64,000 nt of DNA. Source: Stramentimicrobium sp964433555. GTDB taxonomy: Bacteria > Atribacterota > Phoenicimicrobiia > Phoenicimicrobiales > Stramentimicrobiaceae. The notes beneath the pieces were generated by a model. It was not told where the DNA came from. It worked only from the letters and a program-made list of their open reading frames with translations, and searched no databases. The stretch is taken from contig CAYSRG010000002.1 in assembly GCA_964433555.1 (NCBI GenBank), positions 1-64,000 of the forward strand, read 5' to 3'. Below, one piece after another: positions 1-9,503 of this stretch. Position 1 is the first letter of the stretch. Each line of letters begins with the position of its first letter. Made by a program: the position numbers and the translations under genes.

Positions 1-43
1 TTAAATGTATATACGTTTATTTAAGCTTATTGTACGAGGTCTC

Positions 44-85
44 AACATTTGACATTTCTTTATGCTAATGTCAAATGTTATTTTT
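44..85 (+). terminator. Intrinsic terminator of a gene upstream of the window
   Basis: A perfect 13-bp inverted repeat (AACATTTGACATT at 44-56, AATGTCAAATGTT at 67-79, 10-nt loop) is followed on the + strand by ATTTTT. There is no T tract on the minus side, so it most likely ends a + strand transcript that starts outside the window. The rest of 1-202 shows nothing else. Confidence 0.6.
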
Positions 86-202
86 CAATTATAGACCCCA
101 ATTTTTTCTATAGAAAGATATTCCTTGGCAACATTATTTTGTTGTATAACTATTTGAAAATTTAACAAAATCATATTAGCTAAGAATCTCTTTAACCGTC
201 AA

Positions 203-754
203 TTATTCAACAGTTTTTATCGATATAGAATGAACAACAGTAAGTACTTCTTCTAAGTATTTTTCAAATTCTGCCACAGGGGCATGGAAACTAAAAGTAT
301 AGAACAAATCATCTACAATAGTGCAATAGCGAAGATACTGGTGATTACTATTGCCTATCTTGATGGTATGCAGGGCTTTAATTGCCGGATATCCTGAAAA
401 GGTATCCGGAACAGATTCCTGAAAAATTGCCCCAGCCAACTCTAAACTTTCCTTATTTTCTGCCCATAGCTTTTCTAAGATGTAATCCTCTCCAAATAAC
501 GGAGTGCCTAAAATCATAATTGAACCCTTGGAATCAGGAGTATCAATCAAAACTCCTCGTTCCTGGGAAGAATAATTAATCCATTTTTCCGGATAAACTA
601 AAGAGATGTCCAGATAGGCATACTGATATTGGTAATAAACATAACCTTCTGGCACTTCTACCCCCGGTGGTAATTCCTTTTGTTGACTATGGATGGTGTG
701 GTTAAAACTGAAAAATAACAAAAATATAAAACAAAGGAAAATGATTTTTTTCAT
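203..754 (-). CDS. Small exported protein of unknown function
   Basis: The protein has 183 residues with an N-terminal signal peptide (two lysines, then a hydrophobic run to about residue 23 ending in HSQ). The mature part begins with a Pro/Glu/Tyr-rich stretch, then a segment 'DISLVYPEKW' followed by alternating beta strands. That pattern resembles PsbP/DcrB-like secreted folds, but no catalytic motif can be named. The start is supported by an AGGAG-type site (TAGGAGTAGAG) upstream. It lies 40 nt downstream of the PPC/BACON gene on the same strand, so the two are probably co-transcribed. Function unknown. Confidence 0.7.
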   Translation of the reverse strand: MKKIIFLCFIFLLFFSFNHTIHSQQKELPPGVEVPEGYVYYQYQYAYLDISLVYPEKWINYSSQERGVLIDTPDSKGSIMILGTPLFGEDYILEKLWAENKESLELAGAIFQESVPDTFSGYPAIKALHTIKIGNSNHQYLRYCTIVDDLFYTFSFHAPVAEFEKYLEEVLTVVHSISIKTVE

Positions 755-794
755 GTCTTCTCTACTCCTACTTTTTGCTTCTTTTTTTGTTTAA

Positions 795-3578
795 TTAAAG
801 TTTGTTCTCAAGATCAGAAGGTATGCTTCTCAATTTATTTCCAATTAGCCCTGGAGAACTATCTTCATAGGCTAACCCTCCACAAAACTTATCAGGATTT
901 CCTTTTCTTCCGCTCCAGACTTGTTCTTGATAGAATAAGTTAGTTAAAGATTCTCGCTTATTTTCGGAAAGCCCTCTCCAAGAAGAAGGATTATCTAAAT
1001 CATCAATTAGATAGTAGTCAGGTTCAGGTTCTCCTGCATTATAGCAATCAAATCTCCAAGTATTTCCACCACCACAATCTTCCATTACAAAACCGCCTCC
1101 AAGATATACCAGGGATACGTCTTCACAACAAGAAACTGTGGGGTAAATAGCATGTTTATCCTCGGACATTTGTAATTTCAAAATGTTTTCTTCAAAAGTT
1201 AATTGACCACACATTTCTTCATCAAAAGGCCAAGCTACAATCCCTCGAGTGAAACAATCTCGATTCCAAGCATGCCAAACTGCTGAGTGATCATTATCAC
1301 CACCATGAGCAGAGGTAAAAACATACCTTAATTGCATATTTTTACCCCCCGCAGTCATTACTTCCCAAGCCATGATAACTCTCTCCACATCTCCATTATG
1401 TCCATAAAAACCGGCTCTGCCATAATCTTTACTCCAAGTCACTGCATAAGTAAATATAATATATTGAACCTCTTCATTATCCTGCACTTTAGTATAAGGG
1501 AATACCCGGACAAAATTTACCACATGATGCTCAGGATGTTCAAACCAATCTTCATCCTCGTCGAGCTCAAATTTAGGATTGATGTACTCCATTGCTTTAT
1601 CTTCCCATTCTTGCAATATTCCATCCCCATCTGAATCAATATCAGAACCTTTTTCCGTTTCACTCACAAAAATGGGAATGTTACTATTAAGCGCCCTGCC
1701 TTCATCAGATAAGCTTAATATTAGTTTGGGTTGTTGGTTTACAACATGAATCTTGTTTTCAACTGAAATATGTCCGGTACGCTCTGTAGTGCCGCTATTT
1801 TCCTGAACGGAAAAACTTAAAGTCTGACTTCCTGGACCACTGCTGCCTGAATAAATCTGTATCCAGGAAACATCAGATACGGCAGCCCACTGGCAACCGG
1901 AATACGCGGGAGTTACGGTAAATTCCCCTGTACCCCCCGCAGACTGGAAAGTTGAATGATAACTGGAGAATTCAATGTTACAAGGTCTACCCGGTTGAAT
2001 TACTGTATGTACCTTATCTCCTATTGTAATATGACCGATACGTTCCGGTCCATCATTTCCGGCTATAATATATTCTAAAGTTATAAGCCCTGCTCCACTA
2101 CCACTGCTGCCAACCAAGATACGAATCCAGGGGACATCTACCTCTGCAGACCACTGACAATCTGGAGAAGATGTCGTAACATATATCGTATTAAGTCCAC
2201 CAGAAAATCCTGTACTCATTTCATAGTTGGATAGAGTGAAGCTGCAGGATGTCTCCGTATCTTCCCCTCCATTATCACCGTGATAAACCTCGGGATTTTC
2301 TATATAAAGCTGATACTCGCCTTCTCCGGAAGAACGAGATATTCTGATGTACCAGGTTCCAGTGGAATCAGCCACATAATCCAGAGTCTTGGTATCCAGC
2401 TGGGTAATGGAAGAACCTCGGGAGTTGCGGTTGGGATTTAATAAAGAGATATTATAATTGGCATTACCGGGAACCCAAAGCTGTAAGTTGATCTGTTGCC
2501 CTTTCTGCAGATTAATACTGTAATAATCATCATTATCGCCTGCTTTCAACAACCCGGTCAAGGTGCCGTCAGATATGGGAATGGCCTCCTGATAGGAATC
2601 GCCGGCATCCTGTCCGCTACCTGCATCATTCTGGTTTTCTATGGCCACAGAAAGTTGATACTCGCCTTCTCCGGAAGAACGAGATACCCTGATGTACCAG
2701 GTTCCAGTGGAATCAGCCACATAATCCAGAGTCTTGGTATCCAGCTGGGTAATAGAAGAACCTTGAGAAGAACGATTGGGATTTAACAAAGCAAGATTAT
2801 AACTGGCATTACCGGGAATAGTTAGTTGAAGGGTAATCAATTGTCCCTTTTCTACATAAATTTGATAGTAATTATCATTGTCTCTTTGCCCTTCTCCAAT
2901 ATCCTCACCCAGACAACCGGTATAATTACCTGATTGAATTAAATTTGCTCCTTCCCATGTATCAGTATTAGTAATCTGTTGCTCTTCCTCTCCTACCTCA
3001 TCCTGCTCTTCTATTTTTTCCTGTTCATCTGTTTCTTTTTCCTCTCCTATCAACATTACAATACTGTCTAATCTAAAAGCTATGTGATTATCCTGAGGTG
3101 ATTCCCGTTCTATCCTTATCAGAATTGTAGCTGCCCCGGGAATGAATGCCCTATCGATGCTTACCTGTTCCTGACAGGTATAACCTACTGGATCATCTGG
3201 GGCTAAAATATTGGAAAGGACAACAGTTTTAGTCTTAAAAACTCCACCCATATTCCCGCTTCCAGGAAAACCATAGATTAGTTTGAATTTTGCCTCAAAT
3301 CCCCTTCCCCCATCGAGACGATCAGTGGCTAAAGCAGTGATATCTAAAATTAAATCTTCTTCACCAGGAGTTATCTCTTCAAAAGTCCACTCTGCATAAT
3401 GTTGCAGCGCCAAATCTCTAAGCCAGTTCCATCCTTCAATTAAATCTCCATCTGACCGATAAGTACTGGCCTGTACAGTTTTAGTTTCAGCTAATACTAT
3501 TATATTAAAAGACAGTGATAATAATAAGATTAAGAAAATAAAAATATTAGTTAATATAAATACTTTTATCTTTTTCAT
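795..3578 (-). CDS. Exported multidomain protein with two PPC and two BACON-like domains
   Basis: This is a 927-residue protein with a signal peptide at about 1-30. Residues about 40-180 form a beta-rich region, followed by an acidic Glu/Gln linker. Two pre-peptidase C-terminal (PPC) domains lie at about 208-312 and 325-430, each carrying 'LDYVADSTGTWYIR'. Two BACON-like domains follow at about 443-530 and 533-618, each with Cys-Gln-Trp and a W-I-x-I strand. A calcium-loop motif DSDGDG sits near 648. The C-terminal 260 residues contain 'GHNGDVERV' and 'HAIYPT', which remind me of the Vps62/NPP1-like fold (inference). The domains suggest surface binding rather than a known enzyme. It follows the 1548-residue gene closely (36 nt), so the two are probably one operon. 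Confidence 0.75.
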   Translation of the reverse strand: MKKIKVFILTNIFIFLILLLSLSFNIIVLAETKTVQASTYRSDGDLIEGWNWLRDLALQHYAEWTFEEITPGEEDLILDITALATDRLDGGRGFEAKFKLIYGFPGSGNMGGVFKTKTVVLSNILAPDDPVGYTCQEQVSIDRAFIPGAATILIRIERESPQDNHIAFRLDSIVMLIGEEKETDEQEKIEEQDEVGEEEQQITNTDTWEGANLIQSGNYTGCLGEDIGEGQRDNDNYYQIYVEKGQLITLQLTIPGNASYNLALLNPNRSSQGSSITQLDTKTLDYVADSTGTWYIRVSRSSGEGEYQLSVAIENQNDAGSGQDAGDSYQEAIPISDGTLTGLLKAGDNDDYYSINLQKGQQINLQLWVPGNANYNISLLNPNRNSRGSSITQLDTKTLDYVADSTGTWYIRISRSSGEGEYQLYIENPEVYHGDNGGEDTETSCSFTLSNYEMSTGFSGGLNTIYVTTSSPDCQWSAEVDVPWIRILVGSSGSGAGLITLEYIIAGNDGPERIGHITIGDKVHTVIQPGRPCNIEFSSYHSTFQSAGGTGEFTVTPAYSGCQWAAVSDVSWIQIYSGSSGPGSQTLSFSVQENSGTTERTGHISVENKIHVVNQQPKLILSLSDEGRALNSNIPIFVSETEKGSDIDSDGDGILQEWEDKAMEYINPKFELDEDEDWFEHPEHHVVNFVRVFPYTKVQDNEEVQYIIFTYAVTWSKDYGRAGFYGHNGDVERVIMAWEVMTAGGKNMQLRYVFTSAHGGDNDHSAVWHAWNRDCFTRGIVAWPFDEEMCGQLTFEENILKLQMSEDKHAIYPTVSCCEDVSLVYLGGGFVMEDCGGGNTWRFDCYNAGEPEPDYYLIDDLDNPSSWRGLSENKRESLTNLFYQEQVWSGRKGNPDKFCGGLAYEDSSPGLIGNKLRSIPSDLENKL
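2311..2418 (-). repeat. Internal 108-bp direct repeat, copy 1 (second PPC domain)
   Basis: This stretch matches 2656-2763 at about 105 of 108 positions and encodes the same C-terminal half of a PPC domain. The nucleotide identity is much higher than in the rest of the two domains, which points to recent duplication or gene conversion. Confidence 0.85.
2656..2763 (-). repeat. Internal 108-bp direct repeat, copy 2 (first PPC domain)
   Basis: Partner of the repeat at 2311-2418. Only three differences are seen by eye (two adjacent to 'GATA', one in 'GTAATAGAAG'), so even synonymous positions agree. Confidence 0.85.
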
Positions 3579-3614
3579 AAAAACCTCCTCTTTCTTTTGT
3601 TCTAGACCCCATTA

Positions 3615-6600
3615 TTAATTTATGAGAATAATAATACTTAGATTGTTGCTTCCTAACTCTCTAAAGGCAGAAAGGCAATGAATGATTATGGAATCATCAG
3701 TCAAAGTCCAATTATGATATAGTTCATTATTTATTTTTACCGAAAAATCTCGGCTGACTATTTCATCTGGTAAATTAATCTTCAAATCGATATACTCATA
3801 ATCTTCAGCCATAAGTCTTGTATCTCCAATACTTACTCCTATATTATAGGAATGTTCATATAACACTTGGGATACTTCCTCTGGTCCATATCCGGAATAG
3901 TAAAAGTAAATTGAATTTTTCGATTGCCTCGGTTTGGACAATACCTCTGCTTCTTCGTTCATACTTAATATAGATGCTTCTCCAGCGTTAACATTTCTCT
4001 GGCTAATTCTCAGTCTAGATTTAATATTGTTAACTTCTAAAGAAACAAAATTTCGGGGAGACAAAGTCTGCATATCAACAAAAGTAAAAGAGTTGCTTTC
4101 AATGAAAGGTACTTCAGGGTAATCCACCGATATTTTATCTGAATCTGATAATGCAATAGGAAGAGATATTTCATCCTGAACTCTATAATACCTAGGGTGA
4201 TTTTGATTGATATTATCTCCGGTTACAGTTATTTTATCCTCCAGGGGTATTGCTGCTCCCTGTTCATTAACCGCTTGAATCATTACCTTCAGTGCAGATG
4301 GTCCATAAAATATGGAAGGTATGTAACCCTGAACTATAAGATTACCCAGGTTAGAGGCACTTAGATGATAAATCTTTTGCCCTACAGTTCCCACTAACAA
4401 AGAATCCTGGAAAGGAATCAGGCAAGTAATATCCACAGCAAATCCTTCCGCCATATTGAGGGGTGTCTGGTGAAAAGCACTGTTTAGATTGAATTGGGAA
4501 GATATATAATCTGGCAAATTTTCCCTTATATTTTTTATTGATTCAGGCAACTCTACAAATTCTCGGTACCATACCGGCTGACTATTTATCAGGTCTATAG
4601 CTAATAATTGATAACCATGATTAATGCAATAAGCATATGCCTCATCATCACTCCCCAGGCTAATTATGCTATTCGGCTCTATGTAAACAGGAATGCTCTG
4701 GGAGGTAGAAGGTGCATAATACTCCTGTTCGATATCACGGGGAAGTTTCCACTGTTCATTTCCCTGATAATCAAAACACTGCATTTGTCTACCCGCAATA
4801 ATCTTATCAGAAAAAAGTCTTCCTAAATTCAGCATGTCTTCCAATTGACTTAATTGACCGGAGAGATAATTATATTTATATCCGTCGGTAAAAATATTCT
4901 GTAAATAGCGGATAGCATGGTCATGCATCCATCTAAAATATTCCAGCTCTTCACCCTCCAGGCTATAGAGGTATTGTCCAGCCAGAATATAATTCCCTAA
5001 TAGAAAAACCTCCCCATTGCTTTTTTTATCTGATTCCCAGCATAGTTCTGGCTGACTCCTGCTAGAATCAAAATGATATAAGGCAATCGGCCAAGCAGCT
5101 AATAAAAAATGACCATCATAATCCAGGCTTCTGCTATATTCTCGAATACTTCTCTTGGAACCATACGTTGTATCTTCAAAGATATTATCGCTAGTCCATA
5201 TCTTATTGCCTAATTGGGTATCAATCATAACTAACCGATTATCATTGGAAAAGGCTAATAATCTTTCCTGCTGGGTATCAGGATAACTCAGAAGTAGGGC
5301 AGCAGACTGTAGCAAAGTCCCATCAAATCCTGCAATGCTAAACTGCTCTTCCCCTGATGAGTTGTATTTGGTAATAGTGCCAGAGGTGAATAGGACAAAA
5401 AAATTGTCAGAATTACAAACTATGTCTACTGGAATTCCCTCAGTTTCAATCACCCAATCAGTAGTCAGAGGCGGTTCCAGATTGATATTTTTCCATCCGG
5501 TATGTCCGCGGTTACCACCTTTGGTAAACCAGGGTAAGGTTTTCTCATCAGCTAACGTAAACCAACCCATAAAGGCATGATTATTCTCCCAATTAGATTC
5601 AGGAAAAATTATACTTCTGTTTATTCCCAGATTAATACCCAAGTATAAGTCGTAATTTCCTGCTGTGATATAATCTAGATTCAAACGATCCAACTGAATA
5701 GATATGGTTTCCTGGTAGAATATCTTTTCTAATTCTCCTGTATTAAGAAGAAGATCAAGCGCATGACCATCTCGCAGCCATAATTCATAAGTAATGGGTC
5801 CCCATTTGGGATAAAAAGGATTCTGCTGATTATATTCATTCCATTTCTTAATAATTTCTTTAATTCCACTTTTTTCGGAAATATCAAAATTGAATTGGAG
5901 ATTTTTATACTGATCAATTGAAAAATTGACCTTCTCCAAAGCAAAATCAGGAAGAGTGTCATCTAATTCAGGAGAGACAATAAAATCTACAGTGCCTCGA
6001 ATAATATTATTGATCTGATTTTCTTCTTCCGGCAGGATAGAAACCTGTAATTGACATTCATGAAAACCAGGCCTATACACCATTGTATTATCAGAGGGGT
6101 CATCAATCTTTTGGTCCAGGCTAAAAACCTGTTCCACAGTAAAGAATTGACTGGAATTAGCAGCAAGGTCCTGTATTTCTTTCTCCCATACTTTTTCATT
6201 TTGCTCAAAAATATGATTATCATTGTGGTCAATAGATAGGCATAACTTTAAAGGAAGATTCTGATATTCACTGCTATGGAAATTTTTTTTGCCTATATTG
6301 GTCAAATAAAGAGTAAAATTGGTTTTTCTATCGGGATATAACTCCTGTTCTGGGTGATTACGGCTATTTAGAGCAGCATAAGCAGGTAATTTCAAGTCTA
6401 CCTTTAAATCCAGGGCTGGAAGCACTTTTACCTGAAAGGGAAATATAATTTTACCGGCATTGGTATTCCAGAATATTTCATTTGGCTCAGTAACTTCAAG
6501 GGCAGGGGGCCTGGGCAGGTATTCAGGGTTTACAATTAACTTACAATCATGGGCTCCTGATTGCTGAAAAGTATGAACAACTTCATATCCTTCTTGAGGT

Positions 6601-8261
6601 GCAGAGCCAGATGGTAATTCCCAGGAAACATTGACCTGAGCACCAGCAGGTCTTTCTAAAAGTTCAGTCTTAAAGGTAACTTCATCCCCGATGAATGTCT
6701 CTATATCCCGAGGTAAGCTGATAATCGGATTTAAAAAATAGGGGGAAAAGGATAAAGAAGTATAGCAGCTTACTCTATTGGATCCTGATATCTTTTTAGC
6801 GCTTGAACTGAGAGCAAGATAAACTTCTTCAATCTCACTTTGGCCATAATCTTCTGCATTGATTAATACCACTCCACTCCACATCATTATCCCATCCTGA
6901 TTTGCTGCTGTAGCACTAACGCTGTTAATATTTTCCAATTCACAATCTGCCAGATCATAGATATAATATTTCTCATCATCCTTAAAACGAACACCGATGG
7001 AGGTCTTGCTTTTTATATTTCCTCTTTGCCCTTGTTCGCATTGAAACCAAACACCAATCTTAAAAGGGAACATTATCATGGTTCCAGAACCTTGAATTTT
7101 GCTGATAACCGTATCACATATTTCTAGATTAGTTTGCGAGATTCCTACATGGCTTTCCAGATTTAAAGAATAATCCTGAGACTGATATGGAGCAGGGACA
7201 TTATTATATTGAATCCTACCCCCGGCTACCAGATCATCATAGGATAGTGATACGGTTGGTCTTATCCCCCCACTAAAACTATTGATCCCCTCCACAAAAA
7301 AAGTACCAAAATCTCCCGATGGTATATTGCTAATAGTTCCACCCTCTCCTCCGGTGATATTGTAAATCATTTGCTGTTCATCATTTTTTATCATAATCAT
7401 CCCTGACTCCGGACAGGGAGATATTTCATAACCAGTGGTAGTAGGGTAGAGAAAACCTATTTCTTTTTGGGACTGCAGATAAATATCCGCTAATAACATT
7501 ATGATAGCTGGTGCAATAGTATAGCGAGTAGCCACATCAGCTAATGCAGAGCCTAAATCTCCCAAAGGACCACTGCGAGCAAAGACATCATCTAAAAAAC
7601 TCATATCGGGAACTGGATTTAATAATTCATCAAGCTCTTCAAAATAATTTTCTGAAGGATTGTAGGTAATACTGTTCCACTGATTCATCGGAGCAATGAA
7701 ATTATCATCCAGCTGCATTAGATAATTAGGTTGGTAAGGAATTTGCAAGCTGTTAACTGGATCGTATCTCCAGATGGAAGATGGAGGAGCAGCGCCAAAA
7801 TTATAAGAAAAGATATTGAGCTGATTAAGAGCAGATGTAATATTTTGTTCGGATAAATTATACTTTAGTAAATTTTCTTTTTCTTCCATTGCCAGCAGTG
7901 CTTCAGCAAAAGTTCTAAAATTAACTCCTTGGATATGTAAGAGGTGGTTGACACTATTAGCAGCATCAATAACTTCCTGAGCTGAATTAAAAACATTTTT
8001 ATAAGGAGGGATTGAGGTGTGATAGGGTTCAAAATCAGAAGGTTTAGAAATATATAATGGTATATAATCTCCATAGATTAAGGAGCGATTGGTAATTCCG
8101 GTCCCAAAAAAGGGCATGATAATGGCATTATCAATATAGTTAATATGAACGTACCCAGCTTGCTCAGTGATTACTTCCCCTTCATTGGCTAATGCCAGTA
8201 AGGCGGTATTTAATACTAACCAAAATAATAAAACTAATATAACAACACGTACTATTTTCAC
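3615..8261 (-). CDS. Very large exported protein with PKD-like, CARDB-like and beta-propeller segments
   Basis: The protein has 1548 residues and a GTG start placed 8 nt after an AGGAGG site, with a signal peptide at 1-25. About residues 300-500 are beta-rich, with repeated 'SLSYDD'-like strands. A PKD-like segment sits at about 510-590 ('GDEVTFKTEL', 'VSWELPSG'). Two CARDB-like segments follow (about 600-760 and 780-900). A PQQ-type beta-propeller begins at about residue 915 ('GNRGHTGWKN') and runs to about 1305, with blades such as 'NKIWTSD' and 'QPVWYREF'. The C-terminus is another beta domain. No catalytic residues are recognised. It is likely a cell-surface scaffold or sensor, first gene of the secreted trio at 203-8261. 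No LPXTG or dockerin is seen. Confidence 0.75.
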   Translation of the reverse strand: MKIVRVVILVLLFWLVLNTALLALANEGEVITEQAGYVHINYIDNAIIMPFFGTGITNRSLIYGDYIPLYISKPSDFEPYHTSIPPYKNVFNSAQEVIDAANSVNHLLHIQGVNFRTFAEALLAMEEKENLLKYNLSEQNITSALNQLNIFSYNFGAAPPSSIWRYDPVNSLQIPYQPNYLMQLDDNFIAPMNQWNSITYNPSENYFEELDELLNPVPDMSFLDDVFARSGPLGDLGSALADVATRYTIAPAIIMLLADIYLQSQKEIGFLYPTTTGYEISPCPESGMIMIKNDEQQMIYNITGGEGGTISNIPSGDFGTFFVEGINSFSGGIRPTVSLSYDDLVAGGRIQYNNVPAPYQSQDYSLNLESHVGISQTNLEICDTVISKIQGSGTMIMFPFKIGVWFQCEQGQRGNIKSKTSIGVRFKDDEKYYIYDLADCELENINSVSATAANQDGIMMWSGVVLINAEDYGQSEIEEVYLALSSSAKKISGSNRVSCYTSLSFSPYFLNPIISLPRDIETFIGDEVTFKTELLERPAGAQVNVSWELPSGSAPQEGYEVVHTFQQSGAHDCKLIVNPEYLPRPPALEVTEPNEIFWNTNAGKIIFPFQVKVLPALDLKVDLKLPAYAALNSRNHPEQELYPDRKTNFTLYLTNIGKKNFHSSEYQNLPLKLCLSIDHNDNHIFEQNEKVWEKEIQDLAANSSQFFTVEQVFSLDQKIDDPSDNTMVYRPGFHECQLQVSILPEEENQINNIIRGTVDFIVSPELDDTLPDFALEKVNFSIDQYKNLQFNFDISEKSGIKEIIKKWNEYNQQNPFYPKWGPITYELWLRDGHALDLLLNTGELEKIFYQETISIQLDRLNLDYITAGNYDLYLGINLGINRSIIFPESNWENNHAFMGWFTLADEKTLPWFTKGGNRGHTGWKNINLEPPLTTDWVIETEGIPVDIVCNSDNFFVLFTSGTITKYNSSGEEQFSIAGFDGTLLQSAALLLSYPDTQQERLLAFSNDNRLVMIDTQLGNKIWTSDNIFEDTTYGSKRSIREYSRSLDYDGHFLLAAWPIALYHFDSSRSQPELCWESDKKSNGEVFLLGNYILAGQYLYSLEGEELEYFRWMHDHAIRYLQNIFTDGYKYNYLSGQLSQLEDMLNLGRLFSDKIIAGRQMQCFDYQGNEQWKLPRDIEQEYYAPSTSQSIPVYIEPNSIISLGSDDEAYAYCINHGYQLLAIDLINSQPVWYREFVELPESIKNIRENLPDYISSQFNLNSAFHQTPLNMAEGFAVDITCLIPFQDSLLVGTVGQKIYHLSASNLGNLIVQGYIPSIFYGPSALKVMIQAVNEQGAAIPLEDKITVTGDNINQNHPRYYRVQDEISLPIALSDSDKISVDYPEVPFIESNSFTFVDMQTLSPRNFVSLEVNNIKSRLRISQRNVNAGEASILSMNEEAEVLSKPRQSKNSIYFYYSGYGPEEVSQVLYEHSYNIGVSIGDTRLMAEDYEYIDLKINLPDEIVSRDFSVKINNELYHNWTLTDDSIIIHCLSAFRELGSNNLSIIILIN

Positions 8262-8528
8262 AGTTTTTCCTCCTGTTAAAACTTATTCTTCAAGCAGGGG
8301 GTTACTTTCAATCTGCATTACCTTTTCTCTTACAAGAAAAAGATTGAACCAGGTGGAGAAGAAATAAAATAAGAAAAGAAAACTAAAAGAAATGTAATTA
8401 TTTTATATTATACTATTTTTGGAAAAAATCAGTAATAAAATTTATAGCAGAAGGGATAAATATAGTTATCAGTCACTGGTAGTTGATATTTAGTAGTTAG
8501 ATTAGATTTTAAGTTTATAGTTGAGTTC
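8262..8528. other. Intergenic leader of the secreted-protein operon
   Basis: On the minus strand TATAAT (8407-8412) follows a weak TTACTG box by 17 nt, a plausible promoter about 145 nt before the GTG start at 8261. Positions 8467-8525 hold a low-complexity TAGT/TTAG-type stretch of the kind also seen at 13044-13068, 30195-30240 and 31781-31806. Confidence 0.4.
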
Positions 8529-9503
8529 CTATCGAATTGCTTGATATCCTATAGACCATTTACCACAGCGATCGCCCCAGCGAGCAATCGGTTCACCATC
8601 AATCATTATTTCTATCACTTCACAATGATTGGGGCAACCGTCACATTCAAATCCGGAAGTTTGATAATCCCGCTCAACTAACTCGAATCCATAAAAAGTA
8701 GAGGTGTGGGGATTTTGCTCCATTTCTTCTTTGACCAATAAAGCCGCTCCTATAGCTCCCATTACCCGGTAATACTCCGGAACAATTATTTCATAACCTG
8801 TTTCTTTTTCAAAACTTTTCTTGATTCCGGAATTAGCAGCAACACCACCCTGAAAGAAGACAGGTGGTAAAATTTTCTTCCCTTTTCCTACATTATTAAG
8901 GTAATTACGCACCAATGCTTCACACAAACCGGCAATGACATCTTCTTTTTTATAACCCATCTGCTGCTTATGGACCATATCCGACTCCGCAAAGACTGTG
9001 CATCTTCCGGCTATGCGTACCGAATTTTCCGAACGTAAGGCATAATTACCAAACTCCTCAATAGGAATATCCAAACGATAAGCTTGATGATCTAGAAAAG
9101 ACCCGGTACCAGCAGCACAAATGGTATTCATGGCAAAATCAACCACTACCCCATTCTGGAGAATAATAATTTTAGAATCTTGACCACCTATCTCAAAGAT
9201 GGTACGTACTTCCGGATTCACATATAATGCTGCTACAGAATGAGCGGTAATTTCATTCTTTATAATATCAGCTCCCACTATAGCCCCGGCTAGCACTCTT
9301 CCACTACCTGTGGTACCAACACCTATTACTTCTAAGGAAATGCCCTTATTCTCTTTTTTAATAATAGAGAGCCCCTCCTTGATCATTGTAATTGGTTGCC
9401 CCTGGGTTCTCAGATAAACATCGCTAAGTACATTATTATTTTCATCCAATAAAACGAGATTAGTGCTTACTGCCCCTACATCAATCCCTAAAAATGTCCT
9501 CAT
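8529..9503 (-). CDS. 2-hydroxyacyl-CoA dehydratase activator (HgdC/BadF-type ATPase)
   Basis: This 324-residue member of the BadF/BadG/BcrA/BcrD ATPase family couples ATP hydrolysis to low-potential electron transfer into a partner iron-sulfur enzyme. Visible signatures are the N-terminal phosphate loop 'GIDVGAVSTN', the glycine-rich 'GVGTTGSGR', 'EIGGQDSK', and the two cysteines that hold the bridging 4Fe-4S cluster in the homodimer ('CAAGTGSF' and 'GRCTVFAESD'). The C-terminus adds four more cysteines (ECDGCPNHC...RCGKW), possibly a second metal site. Its start overlaps the end of the preceding gene by 4 nt (ATGA), which indicates tight co-translation with the two dehydratase-like proteins upstream. 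Confidence 0.9.
   Translation of the reverse strand: MRTFLGIDVGAVSTNLVLLDENNNVLSDVYLRTQGQPITMIKEGLSIIKKENKGISLEVIGVGTTGSGRVLAGAIVGADIIKNEITAHSVAALYVNPEVRTIFEIGGQDSKIIILQNGVVVDFAMNTICAAGTGSFLDHQAYRLDIPIEEFGNYALRSENSVRIAGRCTVFAESDMVHKQQMGYKKEDVIAGLCEALVRNYLNNVGKGKKILPPVFFQGGVAANSGIKKSFEKETGYEIIVPEYYRVMGAIGAALLVKEEMEQNPHTSTFYGFELVERDYQTSGFECDGCPNHCEVIEIMIDGEPIARWGDRCGKWSIGYQAIR

Noticed and set aside
44..85. Attachment site or phage end at the window start
   Set aside because: The palindrome plus T run is explained by an intrinsic terminator and no integrase is nearby.
2496..2786. + strand ORF in the PPC gene
   Set aside because: Shadow of the exported multidomain protein, arising from the repeated segment.
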